Source of the DNA: Pseudoneurospora amorphoporcata
Taxonomy: Eukaryota; Ascomycota; Sordariomycetes; Sordariales; Sordariaceae
Direction of reading: 5' to 3'
Length of the DNA: 64,000 nucleotides
Assembly: GCA_033297205.1 (NCBI GenBank)
Contig: MU859089.1
Span: 1 to 64,000, forward strand
The notes beneath the pieces are model-generated. The model saw only the letters and a program-made list of their open reading frames with translations, was not told the DNA's origin and did not search any database. Positions 32,271 through 44,067 of the stretch are shown here, piece by piece (position 1 is the first letter of the stretch; every line of letters starts with the position of its first letter). The translations under genes and the position numbers were made by a program.

Positions 32271-32477
32271 TGATCTTCTCCTCTTCGTGCAATATTACGT
32301 CTTCTCCAAATCCTTTCTGGTCGGCATCGTAACAGAGAGCGGAGGTGGCTGAGTGAATGAGACTAGCTGAATGCCAGGTGACAGCCAATTGACAATGCCT
32401 TACTTGCTCGTGACAGCTCCCCCCACTATTAACCCCAAGTAAGGCGTCGTAAATGACTGATCCTTGCGCCTTTGTCC
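32271..32477. repeat. GC-normal fragment, possible retroelement piece
   Basis: Within AT-rich surroundings this stretch of ordinary composition reads, on the minus strand, TGTCACGAGCAAGTAAGGC and later ATGCCGACCAGAAAGG. This is the layout of an LTR start or leader followed by a short coding start. The evidence is weak and no second copy is present in the window. Confidence 0.25.
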
Positions 32478-32536
32478 CTACTCGTCTAGGCTCGAAACAA
32501 TTGGGTCTGAAGGGCGTTTCGAGCCTAGACAAGTAG
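32478..32536. repeat. 59-bp hairpin with 21-bp arms
   Basis: CTACTCGTCTAGGCTCGAAA plus C at 32478-32498 is followed by a 17-base spacer and then its reverse complement at 32516-32536. There is one mismatch in 21 (C against T). It is far longer than chance and lies at the inner edge of the repeat island. It could be an element end or a foldback relic. Confidence 0.75.
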
Positions 32537-33391
32537 TCTTTAATCTTTTACTATCTCGTCTTATGATGCGCTATGAACTAAATAATCTATCAAATTGTCT
32601 TTAGCGACTAGAAGTAACTTTTCCGTAAAGTTTGAGACGCGACTGAACTATAATAGCCTTTTGCCGCGCACGCCCTCCAATACATTTCTCCGAGTAAACC
32701 AGCCATTTTTCCCTAATAGCACAGTATAGTCTCTAATTACAGACCAAGGTCCCAAGCTGCTCTCCTTGAATTGCTTTTTTTTCCCTCATGATCGATCTCT
32801 TATATCTTAATGCTTGAACCAAAGCTTCTCTTGTCTGCAAGACAAGGGAGTAGTTCCAGCAGCCAACGGCGGTGAATCCCGTCCCGCTCGGCGGCTGTCT
32901 ATCGCGCTTTCCCTTCTAAACTTGCGGCGCCCCACCACCTCGCCCATCATCGTTGCCAGTATTAGACTTCAGATGAACTATAACTGTGATCATTCCAACA
33001 TAGTTAACATGGTTCATCCGAAGGCGGGTTTCTCACATTCTTAAAGCGTGGAAAGATATTGCTGGCTGCGTGATACAAGCGTTAGTTACGCAAATTCCCC
33101 CCATTTATGGATCATCTCTAACAGAACGAAGACGGCTTATCGAGGAAAACATACAGATATCATATTTCCACTTGCTTTGAAAAAACAAAACGGTGCCAAA
33201 CGAAAAGTAACTACCTTACCCCGATTCTCTACAAGCCATTCAGGCCAGACAAGACGAATCATCTTCCTCAAAACTAAGTAAGAAAGGACTGAACCCACAG
33301 GGCCCTCTATCGTCCATCCTCCTCCTCCTCCTCCTCACCATTATCAAATCCTACCATCCGCACCTCCTCAAGCCTGAAACCACTCATCCCC
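32537..33391. other. right margin of the repeat island, no gene seen
   Basis: The composition returns to normal. A short frame at 32814-33044 has no family resemblance. A CCT microsatellite lies at about 33313-33336, just past the CE3-type gene stop. Nothing else is recognised. Confidence 0.4.
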
Positions 33392-34303
33392 TCAAGGCAA
33401 CAACCTCTCATCCACAACCGCCTCGACAGCCTCCAATACACTCCCCAACCACCTCTGCGCAATAGCTTCATCCCCCCTCGCATTAGGATGCACCCCATCA
33501 GTCGTGTACCTCGTCGCGTTGGAACCCGTGTACTGATCGACCAGCCTTACAGGCCTGACATTAGGATTAACTTGACTATTCACAACCTGCGCCCACACCG
33601 AAATATACTGGTTCAGCTGCTGCACTTTCGCCGCGCAACCAGGGCAGTTAGCGGGTTCCATCGGCAAGATCTGGGCTACTAAGAGGCGCACGCGCGGGTT
33701 GACGGCGCGCATCTGGTTGAGGAGCACGCTGTAGGCGGCGACGATGTCCTCCTTGGTGCGGTTCTGCCAGATGTCGTTGGTGCCCAGGTGCATGAGGATG
33801 ATGTCGACAGGCTGGTCGGGACGAGAAACTCGAGGGTTGCGGAGCCAGGACTGGAGGAGGGGTTGTGTTAGGGGTGTGTTGGGGAGGGCGTCGGGGATGG
33901 GCACGGTGGCTTGGGCGATGTAGGTCGCGAGATAACTGCCGTGTCCTTCGTGAGGCCAGTCGTAGGCGGCGCCGTAGCCGCAGTAGGGACGCAGTTGTGG
34001 CGGTTCCGGTTGGGTGCCGACGAACCGGATTTGGGAGTAGGGGAGGGGGAGGTCAATGTTGGTGGCGTTGAGCTTGGGGAGAGGAGGGCGCGCCAGCAGC
34101 CCTGTGGGGTTTGTTAGTATGTAATGTTGTGGTTAAAGAGGCGAGAGAAGGAGGGGGAGGGGGAAACGAACTGGATTGCCGGTGATGGAGTCACCTAGGG
34201 CCATGATGCGAACTTGATCTTGGATCAGTGGCTCAGCAGAAGCTTGATAAAGGAGGCTGAGTGAGCCTACAAGGCCGATGAGAAGTCGGATGGTCGCCAC
34301 CAT
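33392..34303 (-). pseudogene. CE3-type SGNH acetylesterase with one-base frameshift
   Basis: Exon 1 (34303-34172) starts MVATIRLLIGLVGSLSLLYQ, a signal peptide ending near ASA. It then carries the SGNH nucleophile block MALGDSITGNP. After a GTTCGT...CCACAG intron, exon 2 (34101-33392) begins GCWRALL, completing the family motif GDSITGxPGCWRALLW. It runs out of frame within a C run at 34076-34079. One base further on, the frame continues through KLNATNIDLPLPYSQIRFVG, the block III/V pieces MHLGTNDIWQNR and the catalytic TTDGVHPNARGDE to the stop. All catalytic parts are therefore present across two frames. Secreted CE3 enzymes remove acetyl groups from xylan. The break may be real or a lost base in a homopolymer. 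It lies 450 bp downstream of the mannanase on the same strand. Confidence 0.75.
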
Positions 34304-34400
34304 GTTGGGTTTTTTCTTTGTAAAGAGTGAGATGAGGTGATTCGGATGTCTTCCGAGTTGCTGAGCTGAGGTGGCCATTACCATCATCACGAACTTACTG

Positions 34401-34408
34401 CTTATATA
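34401..34408 (-). promoter_or_regulatory. TATA box of the CE3-type gene
   Basis: The minus strand reads TATATAAG about 98 bases upstream of the ATG at 34303, a normal distance for a strongly expressed fungal gene. Confidence 0.5.
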
Positions 34409-34751
34409 CCTCTAGGTGCGCACAGATGAGGGCATCGTGGAGTGCTGATTAGTTTACAGCTATCAACAATACAGCCACCGAACAAATTGGGTGGCCAGAA
34501 CGAGTATCAAATTTTGACAACATTCCCAGCTCGCAGCCGTCTCACCCCCTGAGGAATGCTCATTCATCAACCCTCCGCCCATGATTGGTCTACCCGAGTA
34601 AGGCGAGCGAACAGCCTCGGTAGTCACGGCTCAGTTTCAGCTAAACACGCGTCTAGTTGAGCGCTGTGCTATCATCAACCACGGCATTATTCCGGAGAAA
34701 CCTGCGGATGGTCTATTTTGCACATCCAAGTACGGAGCCACGGCGACACAT

Positions 34752-35951
34752 CTAGAGGGAGTTGATGGCCCTGACATGCTCGGTGATCAAGCAAGTGGCA
34801 TCGGCTGACCCATAATAAATCGTGTTCCCATCATTGTGTGTCTGCCCAGTGCCCAGTGTATCCCCCCATTGCCAAAATAAGTCAGCTGCCATGCCCTCCG
34901 TGGCAGCTTGGAGGGAAGCTTGTTGCCAGGGTCGCTCGATGGTGCAATGATCGGTTGAGGTGCCGTCTGGAAGAAGAGCATTCGTTAGCTACCTGCAAAT
35001 CAGACCGGCTCACAATATTCCACTTACACTCCTCAAATAGACAAGGCTTCCCAGCTTTCTTGCAAGCCGAAGCATGGTCTTTGATCCAAGCTGCACCGGC
35101 GGCATTGCCCAAACCCCCTAAGAATAGTCACGATCAGTGTTGATTCCCTGACATGGGAGTTTCAAGTTACGTACAGCTTTGCGGATAGAAGTGGAAAGTG
35201 CCAAAATCCAAATCCTTAATCGCAAGATTCTTGACAAAATCCACACCCTCGCTGGTTTGATACGGATAGCTCGTTGCCCCAGGAAGTCCAAACCCTTCAT
35301 CTCCGAGGATGATCATGTGGTTGCGATCCAGGCTGCGGACGTAGGCCGAGATGTCAGTTGCCCACTTGTAGATGACACCAGTGCTACATCCCTTGCAGCG
35401 GGGCTCGTTCGCCAGCTCCCAGGCAAAGACAGCGGACGAGTTGATATAGCGCTTGACAACAGCAGCAATGTATGCTTTGTACTGCGCCTGTGCCCGACTG
35501 TTGGTATACCAGCTCTCCTTGGAGCCCCCGAAAGCAGTCACGTAGGCCGGCATGCCGCCGTAGTCGCTCCAGTTGTTGACAAAGTTGATGATGAGCTTGA
35601 CACCACGCTTCTCGGCGGACTGGACGTAGTCCAGGCGTTGCAGGCCATCGGCATCAGTGTTGATCCGGGAGCCGACGAGGAGAGGAGCTGGTACCACACG
35701 ATGCCGGAGGCTGGCTTGCCGGTGACGTCGTTGAAGCCCCATATGCGCAGGATCTTGAGTCCGGAGGAGGAGATGTGGTCTAGGACGGTGTCGACATCGC
35801 AGTTGTTGGTCAGGAAGCCGATCCAGTACGAGTTGGTACCGGCGAAGTACCGCGTTTCGCCATCGACGGAGAAACGTGTACCATTCGCAGTGGGAGGCGC
35901 AGCTTGAACCAACGATAGCAAGCTTAGGGCGAGCGTGAATACGGATTTCAT
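34752..35951 (-). pseudogene. GH5 endo-beta-1,4-mannanase with one-base frameshift
   Basis: There are three minus-strand exons. Exon A, 35951-35175, begins with a signal peptide (MKSVFTLALSLLSLVQA). Exon B is 35117-35028 and exon C 34966-34752, joined through GTACGT/TCTTAG and GTAAGT/TTCCAG. GH5 features: RFSVDGETRYFAGTNSYWIG, ILRIWGFNDV, the acid/base site FAWELANEPRC, FGTFHFYPQSW, and the nucleophile region CLFEEYGTS created exactly by the exon B/C junction. The end is NTIYYGSADATCLITEHV. Within exon A the frame changes near 35672, between VWYQLLSSS and GSRINTDADGLQ. Exon A is 777 nt where the splice phases need 778, so exactly one base is missing. Mannanases of this subfamily (GH5_7) are secreted plant-cell-wall enzymes. 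About 360 aa would result without the break, the usual length. Confidence 0.8.
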
Positions 35952-37017
35952 CGTGGATTATCGACGCGGTGGTTCCTTAACACTTGGCTAGTGTATCTCT
36001 TAGTTACTGCGAGAGAGAAAGACGACTGCCTGGAACGCCGACCAACAGTGACCGAGTGTCAACTTTTATATCCATCATCTTCGACAGCTCCATGTTATTC
36101 CCTCAACGGAAGTTTTGGAATGATCTTCGGGTGTAATGCCCATCGAGCGTGTTCACAGATGTCAATGTTGGAAGACGAGCATCCCCATATTATCCCGGGT
36201 GTTGAGGTCGGAGGAGGCATGTCCGCATCCCACTTGGGGAGAAAGTAAACAAAGCTGCCGGTGGTGTAACACAAATAAAGGGGCCGTGGTAGAAATAGCG
36301 GCTATAAGGATCCCATTGTCGATCACATCCTTCAGACGAGTCTTGTCGATGTCTTTGTGCGATGATGACATTGTACGACCAATGAAAGTCAGCTGGTGTC
36401 CTGTTTGAGTCAGGAGGCGTCCATTTTGATATGATTCGGCTCCCGCAAAATGATGAAACGGTGCACCCAATCGAGACAGGTCGCTCGATGCCGTATGTTC
36501 CGTTATCGAGTTGATTTGTCTAAGAGACGAATCACCAGGTGGTGCTGGGAAGGAAAAAAAAATGAACGGATCTGAAGCGAGCGGGCTGCAAGGGGCCAGG
36601 CGGGGTGTTCACGCTGCGGGGGTCCAGGCACCCACTCAAGGGAAGCCCAGCACAATAAAGTTTGCAGGGGGTCCGTTACCGCCGTACAGGGCCCAATTGA
36701 CCTACACCCCGCTATTTTGTAGCGACTTAGTGGCTTCCGTCTAGCCTTCCCTTTTGGGGATCGTGACCACCAGCCTCGGGCGCCTCCTCCTCGGCGCCCG
36801 GACATCTCCCGCCGGATCGTCATGATGGGTGGAACTCTCCGTCTTCACCTCCACATGGATCGACTTCCCCTCCTCAGCCCTCACCTATTTTGCCCTCATA
36901 CATGCTCATATATTCTTTCTTTCCTATCCTACTTATTGCTTCATACCTCGCCAAACCCTTGGCTTGATCTTTGCTCATATCCTTTTAGCCTGTTGGGGCG
37001 TTTGTCGGTTGCGGTAG
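35952..37017. other. divergent promoter region, mannanase and Yvc1-type gene
   Basis: The stretch contains the mannanase TATA box noted separately. A pyrimidine-rich leader at about 36830-37000 probably belongs to the downstream channel gene. A GCGGGGG motif near 36608 resembles a carbon-catabolite repressor site but lies far from the mannanase start. Confidence 0.45.
36063..36070 (-). promoter_or_regulatory. TATA box of the mannanase gene
   Basis: The minus strand reads TATAAAAG about 112 bases upstream of the ATG at 35951. Promoter elements therefore look intact although the reading frame is broken. Confidence 0.55.
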
Positions 37018-39467
37018 ATGCCTGTTATCCGCGTCAGGTCGCTGCGCTTGCCTCCGCCCGGAGGGGAAGAAGGGATTCGGACTCCTTCGCCTTACAAGTT
37101 CAAAAGTCCACTCACCATGTCGAACATGATCCACGAGCTCCCCGACATGCCTGATATCGGGGCCGATGACAGTTTTCGGCTTGTCATAAAGAAGCTCTCC
37201 TTGTGAGCCAACATGCCTACAAGCCACTATCAGCAGAGTACCTGACACGGAACTCCTCTTCAGATATATCGCCGAAAATATTCGGTTGTCGTCAACGTTC
37301 GAGCAACTCCGTACTACGGCTGCTGGAGACTGTTTGCGGCACCTCGTCGACCACTTGGTCCTGAACTGCGACCATCCAGCCATTGTGAATGCTTTGCTGT
37401 ATGTATGCCTCTCTAACTATCTGCCTGCGAATTTGTTCTAATATGTCATCTATAGCGCACTAAAATGGCACTATGGCGCCATCACTGAGGATAAGGGCCT
37501 GAATGATGCCAGAGCCAGCGGTTGCGAGATTGCCGCTTGGCGTCTTCTCACTCACCTTTCCGAGCGAGAGGCTGTTGACTATTGTCTGTACGAAATCCCA
37601 GATCCAGCACTGGAGACTAACCGTCAGAGCGATGAGGAGGAGACTTCGCAAGCCAACGAGCATAGTCCTCTCATTGCGCGCGCGTGGACTGAGTCCATGG
37701 CAAACCCAAGACGAAAGCATGAGCTCCCCAACAATCCGACGGGTAACAAGCGGAGGAACCTCTTGCTCCAGTCTCTCACACGCCTCACCATGAGTATGAC
37801 TGGCGAGGCCGATGGCGATGACGAGGAAGAGGAAGACCCGACCGCCCCATTCATCAACTTGAACGCCCTGGAGATTGCCGCCATTGCAGATGCGAAACGA
37901 TTCCTTAGTCAGAATGTCGTTCAGAAAATCATCACCGGTATTTGGAACGGCGATATCGTATTCTGGGACAACTTATCCGTTCACACAGAAAAGAAACCAC
38001 GGTTCTACAACCCACGTACAGCTGACCCCTTTTCTCGCCTTCGGGTTCCCAAATATCTCAAGTCATTTGAGGTCGTTTTCTTTGCCAGTTTCCTGTTTCT
38101 CTACTACGCTGTCCTCGTTGAACGACATCCAACCCGAATCACGCCCCTCGAAATTTTTCTTTACCTGTGGCTGGCTGCCTTTTCTTACGACGAGTTGAGT
38201 GAATGGATTGATGCTGGATCCATCTTCTACGCTGCTGATATTTGGGTAAGTGTCGTGCTCTCTGTTTCCTTCCATAGCTTTTAGATGAACCCTCTTGTGC
38301 TAACTAATCTACCAGAACATCTTCGATATGGCAATCATGGCTATTGGCTTCACATATATGGTGCTGCGTAAGTAGGACCCATATCCTCCTTTCAACGCGG
38401 CATACTAATTACTCATCTTCACAGGAATCATTGGCCTTAGAACGCAAAATGAAGAGCTCATAGATCTGGCGTTCGATGTACTTGCCTTGGAAGCTCTTTT
38501 CATGGTCCCTCGCGTCTGCTCCATCCTCAGCTTGAGTCCGTACTGGGGCACTCTTATCCCTTGCCTCAAGGAGATGGCAAAGGACTTTGTCAAGTTCATG
38601 GTCCTGGTCGTCATCATCTATCTCGGCTTCCTCACGACCTTTTCCCTGGTCGGGCGTGACTCATTCCCGCTGAGAGACATGACCTGGTTCCTTACCAAGA
38701 TTTTCTTCGGCTCGACCTTTGTAGGATTCGACATCATGCGCAAGATCGATCCCGTCTTCGGGCCACCACTCATGATCCTCTTCGTCATGCTCAGCTCCAT
38801 CCTGCTGATGGGTTCACTCACCGGTATGCTCTCCAACAGTTTCTCGCGCGTCATCACGCACGCCCGGGAGGAGTACCTCTTCGTCTACAGTATCTACGTG
38901 CTCGAAGCGTCGACTAGCAACCGACTCACGCATTTTTACCCGCCATTCAACCTGCTGGCTCTCGTCATCTTCCGACCGCTCCGCCTGTTTTTGCCCTCCG
39001 ACGATAAGTTCCGTCGGGCTCGCATCATCCTTCTCAAGGCCACCCACCTGCCCATCGTCTTTATCATCGCCATTTACGAGTGGATAAGGGGAACCTCTCT
39101 CAAGGGCGCCACCTATAGCGCAGTCAAGGCGCCGCCGCACGGGGTGCCCATTGCCAGCCCGGCGATGATGAGGAAGCTCGCGGGTCCGCGACGCGAGATG
39201 CGTGGCCGTAGGTCGATCACGTCTCTGCAGAGCGACCACCAGGCGGCGCAGGGCCGGCCGGGCATGTCGTCGATGGAGCGGCGCATTTCTGTCAACCAGG
39301 CGCGGCAGGCCGAGGAAGCTCTGGAGGATGCAGCTTATACGGAGCGGGCGACGGATGTCGAGGTGCGGATGGCAGATCTGGCTGCCAAGATTGACCGGTT
39401 GACGGAGCTTGTGATTGCCATGCAGACGCAGCAGTCTACAACATTGGGAGACGTTTCGCTGTCTTAG
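37018..39467 (+). CDS. yvc-1: Yvc1-type vacuolar TRP cation channel
   Basis: There are five exons, 37018-37202, 37264-37398, 37456-38245, 38316-38367 and 38425-39467, giving 734 aa. All junctions keep phase, with GTGAGC, GTATGT, GTAAGT and GTAAGT donors. The N-terminal cytosolic part has the conserved RLVIKKLSLYIAENI and AAWRLLTHLSEREAVDYCLY segments of fungal TRPY channels. Membrane helices begin at about residue 305 (FEVVFFASFLFLYYAVLV). They continue through NIFDMAIMAIGFTYMVL and FVKFMVLVVIIYLGFLTTFS to the pore segment (WFLTKIFFGSTFVGFD, about 470-490) and the last helix (PPLMILFVMLSSILLMGSL). The C-terminus ends in a coiled coil (VRMADLAAKIDRLTELVIAM). Yvc1 releases calcium from the vacuole on stretch or osmotic shock. 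The start MPVIRVRSLRL is the first in-frame ATG; a shorter start at MSNMIHELPDMPD is possible. Confidence 0.93.
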
Positions 39468-41630
39468 TAGTAGTTCTGAACGGCGATGGACTGCTCGTTG
39501 AAGGACATCATGGTGAGCAGCTTGGTTTTAAAATATGACAAGACAACGAAAACGAAAACGAAAACGGCAAATGAGGAGAGGAATAATCGAGAACAGAAAT
39601 TGGTACTACAGTACAAAACACCATACCCATATCCTCCTCTCGGATGGAAAGTCGATTTAGCTTTACTACGAACATACTTTAACGACGCATATTTTGATGT
39701 ATAAACTACCATGGAGATAAGAATCAGAAAAGCACACAAATGATATTCCGTTTATGGATATTAGTATAAACTTCTTTGATGGCATTGGATGGTGCAGCAC
39801 ATTGACACACAAAGCCCTGACTGAGGCCTCACTAGCCACCAATAATTTTCCTTGACGTTGATATAAGATTTTAAGATGTGGGATTTAGCGCCACTTTATT
39901 TTATTTTTATTTTACACGACGTTAAAAGCTGCCATTGATCAACGCATTGTCGATCAACAACCAGTCTGCCAGTCCAACGTCTGGGGCGGATGCGGTGAGG
40001 CAAACGCTATGTCGTCGTAGATGCACCCAAACAACCTACCGCACTGACACAGCATGGAGTCACACCGTGTTCCGATGAGGAAAAGCACAACACCGAGTAA
40101 TTGTGATTCGTGCTAGGTACAAAGGATGTCCAGAAAAAGAAACATGGCGGACAGGAACGGGAATGCTGTCTTACACTACCTAGGTTCAGCAGAGTGGATT
40201 TGGTGGAGCAAGCTGCCAGCGCCAAAAGAACCCCTAAGGAGTTGTTAAGTTTCAGAAAGCATAGAAGCGGGGTATCGGGCCTGTATCCCATAAACTTCCG
40301 ACAGGAACTTGTAGATATTTTGACTAAATCCGCTCATGCGAGAGGTCAATAACACAGAGCCCAACAATCTATTCGCTCCTAGTTGTTTTTTCTATAAATG
40401 GCCTGGATGAGAGCGCACGGTGGGACAAATCCCGGTCACGGCATGTGGCATGGCAGTGCCCTGCAGGCCCGGACCGCCTGGGTGGACGATGTCCTGCGGC
40501 CGCCCTGATGTAAACGGCAGGTACCTCTTCGTAGAGGTAGCGCGGTGCATGCCACACCCAACGCTCCCGTCAAATCACCACAAGATACAGGGCACCCGGA
40601 CTGGTAAACATAGCTACCTACCTTAACTTAAGGTACCTTACTTGTATGAGAGCCTGTGTTACGGCCCGGAGAGTCCAGAGCCCAAAACGACCTGCAAAGG
40701 TTGGTGTAAGCCATTAACAGCCAGATAATTCAGCCCCACAAATCCACAATGACCAACCCCCAGTTCCCACAGGTGCGCGACCCCAAAAGTTCGAAGACAT
40801 CCCTGCAGGTACCTTTTTCATCAATGTCTCGAAACATCAGGAGCAACTAGCAAGGGAAAGGAAAGAAGGAATTGTGAAGGATAGTTTGGTCGTTGATGGA
40901 CTCGATTGGAATCCTTTCCTTCCTTTTAATAGGACTGCCCTGAATATGGACCATCGAATCAAGGTCTATGAGGTAGCCTGCTGCACTGACCAGAGCTCCC
41001 GGCGCTACCAACAGTCGCAATGGGCAGTCTGGGCATGTAATCATCGTGGCTTTTCGTACCGTACCTGAGCGGCGGTCACATCTAACGAACGAACAGAACT
41101 GAACGGGATTCTTGCCAATTATTTTTTTTCTTTTTTTTCCACCGAGCAACTGCGCAACAAACTACTGCACCTTAAGGTATCCATCCGTTCAAGCAGTTCA
41201 GTCTGTTCTCGTCTCTCTGTTCAGTTCTTTCCTTCTCCAAACAACTTGACTCCTAGACTCCTCCTCCCTGTCCTTGACTCTCCTCTTCGCGTCGCGGTCA
41301 ATTCTCTCGTCCGGGTCCTTCCCTTCATTCGGCCCCCATTGTATATGCCATCTCCCAGCCCTTGACGTTTTGCGAACAAGTCGTTACCAGTGGTTCTGGA
41401 CGCTCTTGGCGTTCGGATTTTGGATTGCCGTCTTGATCTAATTACAACAGCAGCTGGCAGACAACCGACGAAACATCCATATTCCTCTTCCGACCATACA
41501 GTAATTCATGACAACTTCAAACTATATACGTTATTATATCAACTAATCGCATCGAAAGCCCAAAGACGCGCGGCTTCCATCTCACCTACTCGTAGTTCTA
41601 CGTCGGTAACGCGACGGGACCGAGTAGCGC
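39468..41630. other. intergenic, no gene recognised
   Basis: A short AACGAA microsatellite lies at about 39544-39570. The T/C-rich stretch at 41190-41380 looks like a promoter or leader for the gene at 41631. Small frames at 40.0-41.1 kb have no coding character. Confidence 0.5.
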
Positions 41631-43154
41631 ATGCGAATCATGAGAACGGACTTCTTCCATCGCCTACCGCCGCCAACGGCCTTTCTTCTTCTCGCCAGCC
41701 TTCTCGACAGCACAGCAGATGCTTATGTCGCCCTTCCGTCACTACCAACCGTCACCGTTGCGCACCACGCTCTCGATGTCGTCTCGTGGCCACTGCTCCT
41801 CCCCACAGCTGCACCGCTAGGCCCCTTCGACCTCGCGCGAAGGCAAGCAGGAAACACCATCTGTGGCTACATCGGCGGGCTTTCAGCGCTTCCAGCGACA
41901 TGTAGCGCAGGATCGCATTGCGTCTTAGACATCACGCATCAGGTGGTCGGTTGTTGTCCAGATGGGGCGGCCACATGTACGTCCGGTGTGTTCACGGCGT
42001 GCGTGGACGGCAACAGTGGGCCTCAGTCGGAGGTAAACCCCTACGTGTTCACGTGTACTGGAGCCCAGGTGTGCTACAAGAACTTGTTTGAGGGAGGAGC
42101 TTCGCAGTATGGGTGTGGTACGGCTGTCGACCAGGCGACGAGTGTTTACACTACCGCGAACGGGCTGGCGGGGGCCATCACTCACTCGCAGATATCTGTC
42201 CCCTTGACCAGAAGTGCTAGTCGACTTAGCACGCCGACGACACTTGGGGTAATTACCAGCACCAGCGCGTCCCGGACATCGTCTTCAGTGTCTTCAGCCT
42301 CGACGACAAAGTCCTCAACTTCTACTGAAAGCACAACCGGCACATCGACCACGACGGCTTCCTCTACCGCATCATCAACGAACCCTTCCCACACACCTCA
42401 GGCGCCACCAGGTAAACCCTCTACGAAAGCGCGTACCGGCGCAATCGTTGGCGGAACACTAGGCGGTATCGCTGCCCTGGCCCTCATCGGCGCCCTGATC
42501 TTCTACTTCCTTCGCCGCCGGCGCGGTGCCAACTCGCGCATCGGCCCCGGTCGCCCCGGTATCAACGGCAAATACATCAGCTCTCCGACCCCTGGACCCA
42601 ACAGTGGCTTCGCCGCCGTCAGCCAAGATCCCGACGCTTACGAGACCGGGCCTGCTCCCGGTTATCTTCCTCCTGTTGCTCCAATAACCTACAATGGAAA
42701 TGGCGGCGGTGGTTTCTCAAAGGATCTAACCGCCGGTGGTCCCTCACCTTACGCGCCGTATACAGGTGCCGCGGGCGTCGCTGTGGCATCAGCACCAGCG
42801 GTTTCTCCAACCCCGCCGGGGCATACGAGACAGAATTCATACCCGCCAGCGGAAGGATACCATTATCCGGGCCAGTTCCCGGCTGCGTACGCTGGTGGGG
42901 TTGCTGCGCGGAAGAGCAAGCTTGAGCCGGATCAGGTGCCGTTGGCGAGGGAGATTGATGATTTTTCGCAGAGCTTTAATGCGGCACTGGGAAGGATTGG
43001 TGAGGAGGGGAGTAGCGAGTTTGGACGCGGTGATGGTGGGAATGCCGTTGGTGGTGGTGCTGATGGTGCTGATGGAAGTCATTTCGGGAGTGGGATGTCA
43101 AGGCCGCTGTGGCAGCAGAATCGCAGGCAGAGTCGGAACTTGATGTGGATGTAG
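41631..43154 (+). CDS. Mid2-like cell-surface sensor, single-pass membrane protein
   Basis: This is an intronless 507-residue frame. The N-terminus holds a signal peptide (AFLLLASLLDSTADA). Residues about 75-165 form a Cys-rich ectodomain with the fungal pattern TICGYIGGLSALPATC, GSHCVLD, VGCCPDG, TCTSGVFTACVD and YGCGTAVDQA. A Ser/Thr-rich stalk follows, likely O-mannosylated (about 190-260), then a membrane helix (AIVGGTLGGIAALALIGALI, about 270-295) flanked by RRRR on the inside. The cytoplasmic tail is Gly/Pro/Tyr-rich, about 210 residues. This architecture is that of wall-integrity sensors of the Wsc/Mid2 group that signal through Rho1. The specific partner cannot be told. A second ATG three codons on (MRTDFF) could also be the start. 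Confidence 0.8.
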   Translation: MRIMRTDFFHRLPPPTAFLLLASLLDSTADAYVALPSLPTVTVAHHALDVVSWPLLLPTAAPLGPFDLARRQAGNTICGYIGGLSALPATCSAGSHCVLDITHQVVGCCPDGAATCTSGVFTACVDGNSGPQSEVNPYVFTCTGAQVCYKNLFEGGASQYGCGTAVDQATSVYTTANGLAGAITHSQISVPLTRSASRLSTPTTLGVITSTSASRTSSSVSSASTTKSSTSTESTTGTSTTTASSTASSTNPSHTPQAPPGKPSTKARTGAIVGGTLGGIAALALIGALIFYFLRRRRGANSRIGPGRPGINGKYISSPTPGPNSGFAAVSQDPDAYETGPAPGYLPPVAPITYNGNGGGGFSKDLTAGGPSPYAPYTGAAGVAVASAPAVSPTPPGHTRQNSYPPAEGYHYPGQFPAAYAGGVAARKSKLEPDQVPLAREIDDFSQSFNAALGRIGEEGSSEFGRGDGGNAVGGGADGADGSHFGSGMSRPLWQQNRRQSRNLMWM

Positions 43155-43997
43155 GATTGAGTATTAAGTTGCGCGGTTTTTTTTTTTTTTTTTCCCCTTT
43201 TTTTGTTGATTGTGGAAAAAGTTTTGCGTTGTTTTGTTGGGAGTATGGTGAAGGCGTTTTTGTTCGCTTTCAAAGATTCGGAGCAATGGCTTACCATTCT
43301 TTTTGTTTGGTTTATTGTTGTTGTCTCCGGTCTACCTGGTTGTAATACACAGACGTAACGGAGTTTATCGGTGTGGCTTTGGCGAAGTCAATGACAGAAC
43401 GAAGGTTTGGGGTTGGATGTATTGGTGTTGGAAATGTGGTCAAGAATGGTTGGACTTTTGGTCACCTTCGTTAATGAGCAATGCCATAGAATGAGTGTAC
43501 AAAAGGAGTGTACGAGAACAACGAATACATACTTATAAATACACAGGTTCCCGACTTCTGGAATCATCCACGTACACGCCTTGAAAATGACATTTGGGGC
43601 TCAAAACAAAAGGCTTGATCAGGCGAAGCCAGGGACGATCGGCAGTAAACATATCGCATCCAAACAATCGGACTCCACGGATCTATCAAGAGTCTCCGGC
43701 CTTTTCTCCGAACCTGTGTACCTTATTGCTGACCACCTCCAGATACTTCGACAACAAAGGGCATTCCAGTTAGTTTTGGCAGACAGAGACGAATTATCGA
43801 GAGAAAGGCGTAGCTGATGAATCGACTACATAATCGGTCAAAATCCAAGAGAAGGGTGCCTCGGCATCGTTGACTGAATGATTAGTGAACACGTTATCTA
43901 CAACAAGTCGTCAAGAGTCGTTCGTCGAAGATGTTGCTGAGAAATCAACATCCCAAAGATCGTCGATTTTCGGTGGGGTATGCAGCTAGCTGTAGCT

Positions 43998-44002
43998 AGG
44001 GG
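43998..44002 (+). promoter_or_regulatory. AGGGG stress element
   Basis: The stress response element consensus AGGGG lies 262 bases upstream of the DJ-1/Hsp31-type start. Such genes are often stress-induced. The motif is short and could be chance. Confidence 0.3.
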
Positions 44003-44067
44003 TAAAGTCTTGGCAGTGACGTATTAGAGTTTTCTCCACATTTCACATGGGGGTTTTGGGGGAGGCT

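Noticed and set aside
26686..33391. CRISPR array or centromere
   Set aside because: No regularly spaced repeats. The organism is a eukaryote, and the AT-rich DNA is explained by identifiable transposon relics and is too short for a regional centromere.
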